A stretch of 64,000 nt of DNA from Peredibacter sp045999315 (GCF_045999315.1 NZ_CP174607.1:496001-560000); one strand, 5' to 3'. Counted from the first letter of the stretch, positions 47,319 to 56,536 are shown. The notes: generated by a model from the sequence alone, not told the origin. Program-made: numbers and translations.

Positions 47319-48833
47319 ATGAACATTTTTTTCTCAGTGCTTTTGATCCTTCTATATTCAAATATCACTTTCTCCCAATCCGAGAATTGGCCAGTGTTTG
47401 TAAATTTCCTACCACCACATTTAGAGATTCAGCCTGAAAATAGACATTGCTCTCCTCTCAATACAATCTCAAATATAGGTGAATGTAAAATCCACAGCCA
47501 AACCTGTAACTTCAAATATACTTTCGAAGCAAGGGCTGAAGTTTCTAATCGTATTTACATTACTTCTGATAAAAGTGTTGGCGAAGGTTTTTTTCATTTA
47601 AAGGGCCAATCAAAAACTTTTAGCTCAATGAGTAAAGGAACTCAAATACTTGAGTTCAAGAACATCACACGTCCATCGGTCATTACGGTTTACACAAAGT
47701 CTTATGAAAGACAGGTTATAAAAGTGAAACCAGGAACAAAATTTACAGTGAATAAACCAACTCGAAAGCTAACTTCACATTCAATTAAACTTGTCCCAGG
47801 CAATAATAAATATGAAATTTTTTATCCTAAAAATTTTAAGACAATAGAGTTTTCATTAGAGGGCCATAAAGGTGTCTCTATTGAACTGGTCGATCAAGCA
47901 ATTGATTACTTAGATGTAAATGAAAAAACTCAAATTGAAATGGGTCCGGGTCAGTATGAATTCTTTTTTAGAACAAAAGAACAGGATGGAATTCAGAAAG
48001 TGCATTCCAGAATTGTGAATGTTAATGAAAATGATTTAAAAGATGAGAAAATAACCATCCTAAATTCTGATCTAAAAGAAGAGATGGTAAGAGGTACAAT
48101 ATACTATGAAGGAAGACAAGAGTGTTTTTCACCTGCTTCTTTTGAAGACATCAAATCAACTGCCTTCACTGAAATACATAGTGTCCATTTGAATGACTCT
48201 CCGAACTTAAAATCTCAATTTGTTTTAAAGGATTCAGCAGTTTGTATAAAACCAGAAAACAAATCCTCATTTCAAAGTCTAAGAAGCCGTTATCCTTCAG
48301 AATTAAATATTAAAGCGACATGCTCAACAGCAGAACTCCAAAAGATGGAAACTAGCTATCCGCTTTATTTAGCTCCCGATTCAAAGTCAAAAATCATTGG
48401 AAAAGCCGTACTCGAAATACTGCCAGAAAATATCAATCAAATTAACTCTACATTTGTTGATACCAATAATGTTTCGACAAAATTTGAGAGCAATTTTATC
48501 AAAGCATTTTGTCATCCCATCGATCAATTCGTTTTCTTATACGAAGCAAAGAGTACAAATGGAGAATGGAGTGAATTAGGAGAAGGACCTTGGGGCAAGA
48601 ATGCTTGGATCAATTTGCATGCTTTTGAGTTACCTTACGTTGGATATAAATTTAAATATGATGGTTTATCAGATGCCACATTTGTCTACGAATCTGGAAG
48701 TTTTATGGTTAAAGGCGACAAATATGGTCCCGGTAATGAATTTGATCAGATTGAGAAAAAAATTACCCCAAAAGATGTTAAAGATGAGAAAGGAAAATTC
48801 AAAGGTACTATGGACTGCGAATTACATTATTGA
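47319..48833 (+). CDS. Large exported protein of unknown function, AT-rich
   Basis: 504 aa. Signal peptide (FFSVLLILLYSNITFSQ) is followed by a long beta-rich region with several Cys (HCSPLNTIS, GECKIHSQTCNF, RQECFSPAS). The part near 345-400 (LYLAPDSKSKIIGKAVLEIL) resembles an SH3b-like strand set, but is not firm. Codon use is markedly more AT-rich than both neighbours (AAA, ATA, TTA rather than the GC-ending forms), which suggests recent transfer or different selection. Shine-Dalgarno AAGGTAG. It stands alone, convergent with rodA. Confidence 0.55.
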   Translation: MNIFFSVLLILLYSNITFSQSENWPVFVNFLPPHLEIQPENRHCSPLNTISNIGECKIHSQTCNFKYTFEARAEVSNRIYITSDKSVGEGFFHLKGQSKTFSSMSKGTQILEFKNITRPSVITVYTKSYERQVIKVKPGTKFTVNKPTRKLTSHSIKLVPGNNKYEIFYPKNFKTIEFSLEGHKGVSIELVDQAIDYLDVNEKTQIEMGPGQYEFFFRTKEQDGIQKVHSRIVNVNENDLKDEKITILNSDLKEEMVRGTIYYEGRQECFSPASFEDIKSTAFTEIHSVHLNDSPNLKSQFVLKDSAVCIKPENKSSFQSLRSRYPSELNIKATCSTAELQKMETSYPLYLAPDSKSKIIGKAVLEILPENINQINSTFVDTNNVSTKFESNFIKAFCHPIDQFVFLYEAKSTNGEWSELGEGPWGKNAWINLHAFELPYVGYKFKYDGLSDATFVYESGSFMVKGDKYGPGNEFDQIEKKITPKDVKDEKGKFKGTMDCELHY

Positions 48834-48896
48834 TCTCAATAAATAAAAGGGAAATTCATCTTAAGGTTTACTTCGACGTCGAAGTGGAAGTGAGTC

Positions 48897-48922
48897 AAAA
48901 AAAAGGGCCCCTTGCGGAGCCC
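48897..48922 (-). terminator. Terminator of the mre/rod operon
   Basis: AAGGGCCCC and GGAGCCCTT form a stem with one A bulge around a TTGC loop, followed on the minus strand by a U-run (complement of the A-tract at 48896-48903). It lies 10 nt after the rodA stop. Confidence 0.75.
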
Positions 48923-48931
48923 TTAGAATTT

Positions 48932-50044
48932 TTAGTTGAAGAAGTTTCGACTGTTGGAAACCGACGTCGCCATCCCTACCCCCACACCGAAGGTGAGCAT
49001 ACTCGATCCCCCGTAACTCATAAGTGGTAATGGAATACCCACGATCGGCAGAAGTCCGGACACCATCGCCATGTTAATAAACGTGTGCCAGAAGAAGATC
49101 GCCATAATACCTACCACGAGTACAGAGTCGTAAAACCTCTGCACGGATGTGGCCAGCCAGATAAGCCTCATAAAGAAAACGAGATACAGAATAATCAAGA
49201 ACACCGAACCGAAGAAGCCGTGCTCTTCATTGAAGATCGCGAACACGAAATCGGTATGGTTTTCTGGAAGGTAGTTAAGGGACGCTTGAGAAGAGTTCTT
49301 AAACCCCTTACCAAAAAGTCTTCCTGAACCAATCGCAATCTCGGACTGAATGGCGTTGTAACCAGAACCTTTTGCATCTTCGTACGGATCAATGAACGTG
49401 TGAATACGTTTTCTCTGATACTCGCGAAGACCGAAGTTATACATCAAGACTCCGGACACCACCGCAATGACTCCGAGAGTGGTAATCGTTTTCCACTTAA
49501 GACGCTTATAAAAAATCATAAGTGAGAAGATGAACACCAGAAGCATTCCGGTACCTAAGTCCGGCTGAATAATAACCATCACTGCCGGGATACCCATAAT
49601 AAGGCCAGGAATAATCAAATCTTTGAAGCCAAGTTGTCTTTCTGGATTCACTTTCGTGAAGTAACGAGCAAGGGCAAGCACCAGACCCATTTTCATGAAC
49701 TCAGACGGCTGCATACGGATTGGCCCAATCACAAGCCAGCGTTGAGCACCCATCCCTACTTTACCCATCAAAAGAACCAGGAACACGAGAAACAAAGTTC
49801 CCACGTAACCAACGTAAGAAAAACGCTCAAATGTTTTTGGGTTCAAAAAACTAATACCGATCGCAACACAAACAGACAGGATGAACCAACCAATCTGTGA
49901 TTGATAAAGAGCATCGAGTCCGGCCGCCACGTCAGCGTGAGTTGAAGAATAAAGATTCAGCACTCCAACCAGGAAGATGGCGGCCATACTTCCGATGAAG
50001 CTGAAATCATATCGTTTTAAAAATTGCAGTATCGTCTGATTCAA
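48932..50044 (-). CDS. rodA: Rod shape-determining glycosyltransferase RodA
   Basis: 370 aa SEDS-family polytopic membrane protein, about ten helices. Conserved family text includes MGAQRWLVIGPIRMQPSEFMK, QPDLGTGMLL, RIHTFIDPYEDAKGSGYNAIQSEIAIGSG with the functional Asp-containing loop, PENHTDFVFAIFNEEHGFFGSVFLI, and the C-terminal GIPLPLMSYGGSS. It polymerises lipid II glycan strands with PBP2 in cell elongation. It starts 14 nt after the mrdA stop, as the last gene of mreC-mreD-mrdA-rodA, with a terminator just downstream. Confidence 0.95.
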   Translation of the reverse strand: MNQTILQFLKRYDFSFIGSMAAIFLVGVLNLYSSTHADVAAGLDALYQSQIGWFILSVCVAIGISFLNPKTFERFSYVGYVGTLFLVFLVLLMGKVGMGAQRWLVIGPIRMQPSEFMKMGLVLALARYFTKVNPERQLGFKDLIIPGLIMGIPAVMVIIQPDLGTGMLLVFIFSLMIFYKRLKWKTITTLGVIAVVSGVLMYNFGLREYQRKRIHTFIDPYEDAKGSGYNAIQSEIAIGSGRLFGKGFKNSSQASLNYLPENHTDFVFAIFNEEHGFFGSVFLIILYLVFFMRLIWLATSVQRFYDSVLVVGIMAIFFWHTFINMAMVSGLLPIVGIPLPLMSYGGSSMLTFGVGVGMATSVSNSRNFFN

Positions 50045-50058
50045 AACAAGAGCTCCGT

Positions 50059-52035
50059 TTATTCTTCAGCAGGTTCAGCTGCTGGTTTAGGTTTCGCTGG
50101 CTGGGCCGCGCGCAGAGACTTCACCCAATTGTCTCTAATTTCTTTGTCCTTCTCTAAGTTCTGTAAATAGAGATCAGGATGATATTTTTTCATGTACTGA
50201 GTAATCACTGCTTCAGCAACTGGAGTTGCGGCACTTGAACCGTGACATCCGTGCTCAACGATTACCGCAGCTGCGATCTTCGGATTGTCCGCCGGAGCAA
50301 AACCTACAAAGAGACCGTGGTGACGAGATTCATAGTCCATGTTTTCACATTTCGCATAAACCTTATCGGCCGAAGCACTCTTCACCTGCGACGTACCTGT
50401 CTTACCCGCCATCAAGATACCCTGACCACGACGATAAAACGCAGTTCCTTTCGGGCTGTTCACAACCTGGAAAAGACCTTCACGAATAAACTTCAAAGTC
50501 TTCGGGTTCTTCATTTCAAACGAAGAAAGAAGTTCCGGAGTAAATGTCTTAACCAGTTCACCTTGAGTATCGTAGATATCTTTCACAACGTACGGACGAT
50601 AGATCTTTCCGCCGTTGGCGATCGCTGCATAAGCTGTTGCAAGCTGAATCGTAGAGGCCAGAACGTATGACTGACCGATGGCACACGACAGAGTTTCCCC
50701 TGCCTGCCACTCTTGTCCGAATCTCTTCTTCTTCCATTCTTTAGTCGGGATCAAACCTGATACTTCACGTGGAAGTGAGATACCTGTTCTAGCACCAAGA
50801 CCAAAGGCCTTCGCGTATTTTGAAATGGCATCAATGTCCATGCGGTTCGCGGCCTTCTGGAAGTAAACGTTACAAGACTCTCGAATCGCTTTCACAAGAT
50901 TCGTTGGCCCGTGACCTTCTTTCTTCCAACAGTGATAGACCTTACGACCTAAACGGAATGAACCACCACAATTTACTTCAGTGTTCTCATCAATTTCACC
51001 CTCTTCAAAAGCGGCGATACCAGTGATGGCCTTGAAAGTTGAACCTGGTGAAAAATGTTCTTGAATGTTACGGTCACGTAGTGGGTGTTCTTTGTTACCC
51101 ACAAGACTTCTCCAATACTCAGGCGTTAAACCTCTTGAGAACTGAGAAGGATCAAAACTTGGACGAGACACCATCGCCAGAACCTGACCAGAGTTAATGT
51201 CAATCGCGATCACACCACCGACTTTGTCCTGAAGAGCATTGAAAGCAGCAATCTGCATGTCACGGTCGATTGTGAGTTTCACATTCATACCAGACAGAGG
51301 CTTCTCGTCTTCAATTCCTTTAAACAGGTTATCAGTGTTGATGTAGCGCTTTCTTCTACCTCGGGCATCCACTTCCACGAACTCGTGTCCGTTTTCACCA
51401 CGAAGGTATTTATCTAATTGTTCTTCAATACCGAACTGACCGATGAAGTCGCCCAGGCGATAATCAGCATGATCGCGCTCGCGAAGTTTTGGAAGCTGAG
51501 TCTGAGAAATCTCAGAAATGTAACCAAGTAAGTGGGCACCGATTTCTTTATCGCGATACTCACGTGAAATGAATGTATCAACGCTTACACCTGGAAGGTC
51601 AGCGTTTTGAGTTTCAATCTGCGCCAACTCTCCAAATGAGATGTTCTTTTTAACGATGATAGGACGATACTTCGCCTGGTTTGAGTTTTTCTTTAAAATA
51701 GTGTTGATCGACTCGATGTCCATTGAAAGCATCTTAGATAGCTTTCCTAGAGTTTCTTCCTTATCCATCAAGAACTGCGGAGTCAGGATCGCATCGAATC
51801 GAGGGATGTTATCCACAAGTAACTGATCATCACGGGAGTAAATGAGACCTCTAGGTGCCCACACTACTTCCTTACGAAGACGGTTTTGGATGGAATAGTT
51901 GTGAAGTGTTTCACCCTTGTAGACCTGAAGGTACCACAGGCGCGCAAGCACCAAACCAAAGGCAGCAGTGATGATATAAGAAATCAGCGCCGCTCTTTCT
52001 TTATGTATTTTGACCAGTTCTTCTTCACCGAACAT
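50059..52035 (-). CDS. mrdA: Penicillin-binding protein 2 (transpeptidase)
   Basis: 658 aa. An N-terminal membrane anchor (ISYIITAAFGLVLARLWYLQVYKGE) and pedestal domain with EAAPRGLIYSRDDQLLVDN-type text precede the transpeptidase domain. Its active motifs are SPGSTFKAITG (SxxK), ESCNVYFQ (SxN) and KTGTSQ (KTG). Class B PBP dedicated to elongation: it crosslinks strands made by RodA. The C-terminus is an Ala/Pro/Lys tail (PAKPKPAAEPAEE). It follows mreD by 2 nt. Confidence 0.95.
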   Translation of the reverse strand: MFGEEELVKIHKERAALISYIITAAFGLVLARLWYLQVYKGETLHNYSIQNRLRKEVVWAPRGLIYSRDDQLLVDNIPRFDAILTPQFLMDKEETLGKLSKMLSMDIESINTILKKNSNQAKYRPIIVKKNISFGELAQIETQNADLPGVSVDTFISREYRDKEIGAHLLGYISEISQTQLPKLRERDHADYRLGDFIGQFGIEEQLDKYLRGENGHEFVEVDARGRRKRYINTDNLFKGIEDEKPLSGMNVKLTIDRDMQIAAFNALQDKVGGVIAIDINSGQVLAMVSRPSFDPSQFSRGLTPEYWRSLVGNKEHPLRDRNIQEHFSPGSTFKAITGIAAFEEGEIDENTEVNCGGSFRLGRKVYHCWKKEGHGPTNLVKAIRESCNVYFQKAANRMDIDAISKYAKAFGLGARTGISLPREVSGLIPTKEWKKKRFGQEWQAGETLSCAIGQSYVLASTIQLATAYAAIANGGKIYRPYVVKDIYDTQGELVKTFTPELLSSFEMKNPKTLKFIREGLFQVVNSPKGTAFYRRGQGILMAGKTGTSQVKSASADKVYAKCENMDYESRHHGLFVGFAPADNPKIAAAVIVEHGCHGSSAATPVAEAVITQYMKKYHPDLYLQNLEKDKEIRDNWVKSLRAAQPAKPKPAAEPAEE

Positions 52036-52037
52036 AA

Positions 52038-52574
52038 CTAAATTTCAACTCCTGCAGGACCGCGGTCACTTGGAACACGCCATACTTGCTCCAATACCCA
52101 GAAAAGAATTGGAGAAATAAGTGAAAGAAGAATACTACCTGGAATGAAACTCCAAAGAATCATTCCGAACTTATCGAAGTTCGAGATTTTAAGGCAGATC
52201 ACAACTGTCACAGTGAGATACCAAACGAATTGGAAGAACTGCACAGTGACCATCGTCATCACTGCTGTCGTAAGGTGAAGAAGCTCTTTCAGGTAATTCG
52301 CTGACATCATCACGATGAGCCCTGCCAATGTTCCCAATGCCCAACCTTCAATTGAGAAGATTGAGTGAACGATCTGAAGACCCATAATCATCCAAGGCAC
52401 GGCCGCTGAATTTAAACGGATCGCAAGGAACAGGATAAACAGAACGTTGAAAGTCAGACGATATTCAGTCCACCCCAACGCGGGAAGGATAGTTGACGTC
52501 ACGATTTCAAAACCAATCAGCATCGCGACTGAAATCGCGAATGAAATTAACAATTGAGAGATACTCATTCTCAT
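52038..52574 (-). CDS. mreD: Rod shape-determining protein MreD
   Basis: 178 aa, five membrane helices, of the size and hydrophobic profile of MreD, the least conserved elongasome protein. No catalytic motif. Position between mreC and mrdA, with its start overlapping the mreC stop by 4 nt, is the main support. It anchors MreC and other elongasome members in the inner membrane. Confidence 0.85.
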   Translation of the reverse strand: MRMSISQLLISFAISVAMLIGFEIVTSTILPALGWTEYRLTFNVLFILFLAIRLNSAAVPWMIMGLQIVHSIFSIEGWALGTLAGLIVMMSANYLKELLHLTTAVMTMVTVQFFQFVWYLTVTVVICLKISNFDKFGMILWSFIPGSILLSLISPILFWVLEQVWRVPSDRGPAGVEI

Positions 52575-53464
52575 ATTTTCTTCTCCTGTGCTGGAGCGGC
52601 TACTTGAGCAGGAGCTGCAGCTGGATCAATGCTCGCCTGAACACCTTCAACCGGAGTCAGCACCAGAACTTCTTCTAATTTGTCGAAATCAACACTTGGA
52701 ACAACTTCAATTGAAAGAGTCATTCCGAAATTTTCTTTAGCAATGCTTGTGATCATCCCGACCTTGATGCCTTTAGGATAAATACCACCCACACCAGCAG
52801 TGATGAGCTTATCTCCCACCTCTACTTGCTCGTTTCTCATGATGTACTTAAGCGCACACTTGAAGTTCAGAACACCCTCGATGATTCCGTGTGTACGAGT
52901 TCTTTCAACCACAACATCCACACGGTTGTTCTGATCGAGAATCGTAAGCACGTCAGCATAGTTATCAGTCGCGCGGTAAACGTAACCCACGAGACCGTGA
53001 TCAGTGATCACTGGAGACATTGGCTTAATGCCGTGACGAGTTCCTTTATTCAGACGAATCACTTTAAATTCGTTGGCAGAGTCCCAACCAACAACCTGGG
53101 CCAGAACGCGAGTGTGTTCTTTCTCGTCAGAGAAATTCAACAAGCGCTTCAGTCGAAGGTTCTCTTTACGCATCTCTTCCATGAAAGTCAGGTCACTTTC
53201 AAGACGCGAAATTTGTTTTTTAAGAACGGTGTTTTCTTTACTCGTGTTCACGATCGAAAGGTAGTTGTCCCAAAGAGAAGAAAGGTTCTTCTTCGAGCTC
53301 GCAAGACCTTCCTGAACTGGAGAGATAACTTCCGTCACAATCTGATGAAAAAGCGAGGGCTCACCGAGGTTAAATTGTTTTTGCGAAATGCCATAAATCG
53401 CAAGAACACCCACAATGAGATTATTGACAATTTTAGTCTTTGAAGACTCTTGGATTAGTTTCAA
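52571..53464 (-). CDS. mreC: Rod shape-determining protein MreC
   Basis: 297 aa. A single transmembrane helix near residue 12-28, a coiled coil (LKKQISRLESDLTFMEEMRKENLRLKRLLNF), then the two beta-barrels with VVGWDSANEFKVIRLNKGTRHGIKPMSPVITDHGLVGYVYRATDNYADVLTILDQNNRVDV. This is the standard MreC build. It links PBP2 to the cytoskeleton on the periplasmic side. The C-terminus is Ala/Pro-rich. The start is 53464. mreB is not upstream: the next gene, at 53608, runs the other way, so the actin homologue is encoded elsewhere. Confidence 0.93.
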   Translation of the reverse strand: MKLIQESSKTKIVNNLIVGVLAIYGISQKQFNLGEPSLFHQIVTEVISPVQEGLASSKKNLSSLWDNYLSIVNTSKENTVLKKQISRLESDLTFMEEMRKENLRLKRLLNFSDEKEHTRVLAQVVGWDSANEFKVIRLNKGTRHGIKPMSPVITDHGLVGYVYRATDNYADVLTILDQNNRVDVVVERTRTHGIIEGVLNFKCALKYIMRNEQVEVGDKLITAGVGGIYPKGIKVGMITSIAKENFGMTLSIEVVPSVDFDKLEEVLVLTPVEGVQASIDPAAAPAQVAAPAQEKKI

Positions 53465-53607
53465 GCTACAGACCTCTATTTAAACTTATCCCTTAAGAGT
53501 AAACGAAATCGGTGCCCGATGCCAACGAAGTTTCGAGATAAAGTCTTTGACCATACCCGCCCTTCCCCGATAAAATAACTTGCATTTATTACGTTCAAAG
53601 GAACCCC

Positions 53608-55089
53608 ATGAAAAACGCATTTGCGAGCAAGATGTCTTATTTTATTTTGACGTTCATTTTTTTGATCATCACAGCGAGTTTTTTGTTCTCTAACTTTACA
53701 AGTTTCTCTCTGGGAACATCATCAAACGTAGCAACTGTGGACGGCACTCCAATTTCTCTTAAAGAATACCAAACGGCGCTTACTCGCCAGGTTGAATTCT
53801 TTAATCAGATGATGGGTGGCCAAGGCATGACTCAAAAACAACTTGAAGAAATGGGCATCAAGCAATCTGTGCTAAATGGTCTGATTCAACAAAAACTTAT
53901 CCTGAATACGGCCGACCAAATGGGATTCGTTGTGTCATTGGATGAAGTGAAGAACGAGATTAAGTCTATGCCTTACTTCAAAACCAATAACCAATTCGAC
54001 GTTGCCCTTTATAGAAATATGCTGCAAGGCAATGGATATGTTCCAACTCAATTCGAAGAACTAGTGGCCAATGACTTAAAGCAAAAGAAAGTTGATGAGC
54101 TTTTCAACTCGACTCTGGTTTCTGAGAACTTCGTTCAAGACGTAATGAAATTCAAAAACAACATCGTTACCGTTCAAGGAATTAAGCTTAGCCGTCAGGC
54201 CCTGGCCCCGATGGTGACTGTTTCTGAACAAGAAATTAAAGATTACCTAGCGAAACCAGAAAACCAAAAGTCTCTGGAAACTGCCTACACTGAAAACTTC
54301 TCTAAATACAATAAGCCAGAAGAAGTTAAGGCCCGTCACATCCTGATTCAGGGTGAAGATGCTAAGGCCCTAGATAAAATCAAGGCCATCAAAGCGAAGG
54401 TTAATACTAAGAACTTTGCGGACATCGCTAAGAAGGAAACTGAAGATCCAACAGGTAAGGCCAACGGTGGTGACCTTGGTTGGTTCGCTGCTGGTCGCAT
54501 GGTTCCGGAATTCGAAACTGTTGCTTTCAAAATGAATAAGGGTGAGATTTCTGAACCTGTAAAAACCCAATTCGGTTACCACATCATCATGGTGGAAGAT
54601 AAAAAAGCCGCTGAAACAAAATCACTTGATTCTGTTAAGAATGAACTTGCCCAGATGGCCCTTCAAAAAACTAAGGGTTCTGACCTGGATAAACTTCTAA
54701 AATCGACTTCTGATTCTCTTGAGGCCGCCCTAAATAAAGGTGATATGGCCGAAGTTGAGGCCCTGGCCAAAAAAGTTGATGGCACAGTTTTCAAAAACAC
54801 AGAAGTTAACCAGTATGATCAATCGCTTGCTCAAACGACTCTTGCTCCAGCAGAAGCGGATAAAATTTTCAAGGCAGCTCCTGGTACAATCCTGAATTTC
54901 GGTAACCCTGGCACCATCTTCCTGGTAAAAGTGGTTTCTAAGGACTCTAAGGGTGCGGAAGTTCCAGCGGAAAAGCTAAAAGCAGAAGTGGCCTCTCAAA
55001 ATCAGCTATTCTCGAGAAAGGTTCGCGAGGAATTGATCAAAACAATGAACAACAAAGCAAAGGTTGTCACAAACCCGTCTTTGATGTAA
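53608..55089 (+). CDS. PpiD/SurA-like membrane-anchored peptidyl-prolyl isomerase
   Basis: 493 aa. A transmembrane helix (YFILTFIFLIITASFLFSNF) is followed by a SurA_N-type domain (VATVDGTPISLKEYQTALTRQVEFFNQMM... LIQQKLILNTADQMGF). The parvulin domain lies at about 235-335: KARHILIQGED, FADIAKKETEDPTGKANGGDLGWFAAGRMVPEFETVAFKMNKGEISEPVKTQFGYHIIMVE, the typical rotamase text. This is PpiD organisation: inner-membrane anchor, periplasmic chaperone for outer-membrane and exported proteins. The C-terminus repeats the SurA_N helper. Shine-Dalgarno AAAGGAACCCC. Confidence 0.9.
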   Translation: MKNAFASKMSYFILTFIFLIITASFLFSNFTSFSLGTSSNVATVDGTPISLKEYQTALTRQVEFFNQMMGGQGMTQKQLEEMGIKQSVLNGLIQQKLILNTADQMGFVVSLDEVKNEIKSMPYFKTNNQFDVALYRNMLQGNGYVPTQFEELVANDLKQKKVDELFNSTLVSENFVQDVMKFKNNIVTVQGIKLSRQALAPMVTVSEQEIKDYLAKPENQKSLETAYTENFSKYNKPEEVKARHILIQGEDAKALDKIKAIKAKVNTKNFADIAKKETEDPTGKANGGDLGWFAAGRMVPEFETVAFKMNKGEISEPVKTQFGYHIIMVEDKKAAETKSLDSVKNELAQMALQKTKGSDLDKLLKSTSDSLEAALNKGDMAEVEALAKKVDGTVFKNTEVNQYDQSLAQTTLAPAEADKIFKAAPGTILNFGNPGTIFLVKVVSKDSKGAEVPAEKLKAEVASQNQLFSRKVREELIKTMNNKAKVVTNPSLM

Positions 55090-55095
55090 TTTAGG

Positions 55096-55111
55096 GTCCT
55101 CAAAAGAGGAC
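55096..55111 (+). promoter_or_regulatory. Hairpin occluding the ferredoxin Shine-Dalgarno
   Basis: GTCCTC pairs with GAGGAC around AAAA, 3 nt before ATG 55115; the right arm is the ribosome site GAGGA. It may also serve as a weak terminator of the PpiD-like gene, but no U-run follows. Confidence 0.5.
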
Positions 55112-55114
55112 ATT

Positions 55115-55345
55115 ATGGCAGACAAAAACGCACGCTTTAAAGACAACATTCCTGGTAAATACTACGTGGATGATTCTTGTATTGCGTGCGACGCCTGCTG
55201 TGTAGAAGCTCCAAAGTTCTTCGCCATGAACGATAATGATGGCCACGCCTACGTTAAACTCCAGCCTACAACTCCGGAAGAAATGAAAGACGCTGAAAAC
55301 GCGCTTGCAGCTTGTCCAGTTGAGGCCATCGGAAATAACGGTTAA
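55115..55345 (+). CDS. [4Fe-4S] ferredoxin
   Basis: 76 aa. The cluster Cys residues are DSCIACDACCVEAPKFF (CxxCxxC) and ACPVEAIG (CP), as in monocluster bacterial ferredoxins. The middle DNDGHAYVKLQPTTPEEMKDAENALA supplies the helix and strand before the last Cys. It transfers electrons in the cytoplasm; its partner is unknown. The start is 26 nt after the PpiD-like stop with the SD in a hairpin. Confidence 0.9.
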   Translation: MADKNARFKDNIPGKYYVDDSCIACDACCVEAPKFFAMNDNDGHAYVKLQPTTPEEMKDAENALAACPVEAIGNNG

Positions 55346-56104
55346 TTACCAGTCAAATCCTAAAGCAGCATTTAACGAGTTCACAGTTTGTTTCTGGGTA
55401 TGGGTCCAGTCAGAAGTGAAGTACGTGTAATCGAATTTCACGTGGGCCTTGGCAAAGTAATAGAGCAGCCCGGTTGAATAGAGCATGCCGTCCTGATGAA
55501 GCTCAAAACGCGCATTATCGAGTCCTCCACCATCAGTCGTCACATTTCCATTTAGATCCATTCGAAAATAGTTCACGTTCACATAGTGAAGAAGTTTGTC
55601 CTGCCAGCGATAACCGGCGATCAGACCCACTTCGTTGTGTTTAATTTTAGTCGAAAGCTTTTCAATATTTCCGCTGAAAAAATCATCCAGTGAATCTGAA
55701 TCATCATTATGAGTGGTCTTAGAACCGGTCGCGAGAAGAATTGAGGCCGAAAAGTTCCCCTTCTTTGCTTCCAAACGAGGATTTCCAATAAATTGAAACT
55801 TGGCCCCTAATAATGTTGGTGTGATCACCGTTGAAGGCATGGCAAAAATATCTAAGCGACGAAAAAGTCCGAGTTCCCCTAACCCACCCAGTGTGTAAGG
55901 AGTTGAATCGCGATCAACTGCATTGTCTATTTCATCATTATCAAAATCCAGACGATCATATTTCGTGGCCTGTAGGCGGGCCTCGAGTGCTCCACTACCA
56001 AGTTTACCGTGGGTCTCAGGAGAAATCATGCGAGTACCAACAGTGCGAATATAAGATGAACAAGAAGTAAGGGACATCAGGGACAATAAAAGTAAAAAGC
56101 GCAT
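55346..56104 (-). CDS. Lipoprotein, probable outer-membrane beta-structure protein
   Basis: 252 aa. MRFLLLLSLMSLTSCSS has lipobox LTSC (Cys at 15). The body is rich in alternating strands with aromatic caps (EARLQATKYDRLDFD, LHYVNVNYFRMDLNG, LHQDGMLYSTGLLYYFAKAHVKFDYTYFTSDW), ending in NAALGFDW, whose final aromatic residue is typical of an outer-membrane barrel. A small beta-barrel or a surface lipoprotein is likely. It directly follows the 56104 gene start region with a TAATG coupling. Confidence 0.65.
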   Translation of the reverse strand: MRFLLLLSLMSLTSCSSYIRTVGTRMISPETHGKLGSGALEARLQATKYDRLDFDNDEIDNAVDRDSTPYTLGGLGELGLFRRLDIFAMPSTVITPTLLGAKFQFIGNPRLEAKKGNFSASILLATGSKTTHNDDSDSLDDFFSGNIEKLSTKIKHNEVGLIAGYRWQDKLLHYVNVNYFRMDLNGNVTTDGGGLDNARFELHQDGMLYSTGLLYYFAKAHVKFDYTYFTSDWTHTQKQTVNSLNAALGFDW

Positions 56105-56421
56105 TAGATAGATTTCTCCATATCACAGTAAAAGCCGTAGCTCAGATTTTCCCAATAGTAATGGTTCTCATCCTTCGGTGTGATTCTGATGGCACCATCC
56201 GTGCAAACACTACCGTCACAAGCATAAAGATATGGGCCCTGGCCATTGCAGTAACCTTCGTAAGTCACTTTTAGAATCGTGATTTGACCTTGATTGGTGA
56301 CTCTCACCTTTTGATCGCAAATGCTTTCGTTGTTTCCATTCACACAACGGTACATACCATTTGTTGGAAGTGATGAGGCAAAAGCTGAAAGTGAAAGAAG
56401 AGCTAAAAGTAGTGTTGGCAT
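56104..56421 (-). CDS. Small exported protein of unknown function
   Basis: 105 aa with a signal peptide (MPTLLLALLSLSAFA-SS). The mature protein has seven Cys (YRCVNG, SICDQK, EGYCNG, LYACDGSVCTD, FYCDMEK), so disulfides are likely. Tight Cys packing suggests a small stable domain. No family was recognised. Its stop overlaps the start of the 55346 gene (TAATG), so the two are coupled and are probably one envelope operon. Confidence 0.6.
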   Translation of the reverse strand: MPTLLLALLSLSAFASSLPTNGMYRCVNGNNESICDQKVRVTNQGQITILKVTYEGYCNGQGPYLYACDGSVCTDGAIRITPKDENHYYWENLSYGFYCDMEKSI

Positions 56422-56455
56422 AAATTCCCCTGATAAATTTATCTTACCGGGGAAA

Positions 56456-56482
56456 TAAAAAAGGGCAACCGTGAGGTTGCCC
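56456..56482 (-). terminator. Terminator of the flagellar operon after flgE
   Basis: GGGCAACC pairs with GGTTGCCC around GTGA (56463-56482). On the minus strand it is followed by a U-run (complement of AAAAAAGG at 56456-56463). It lies 54 nt after the flgE stop. Confidence 0.8.
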
Positions 56483-56536
56483 CTTCTGGAGTATAGAGAA
56501 AACTAGGAGTTATATCTAAGAGTTAGTTATTAGCTA

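Noticed and set aside
52826..53443. A 205-codon plus-strand frame inside mreC
   Set aside because: It has no ribosome site or recognisable domain and lies antisense to a well-conserved gene.
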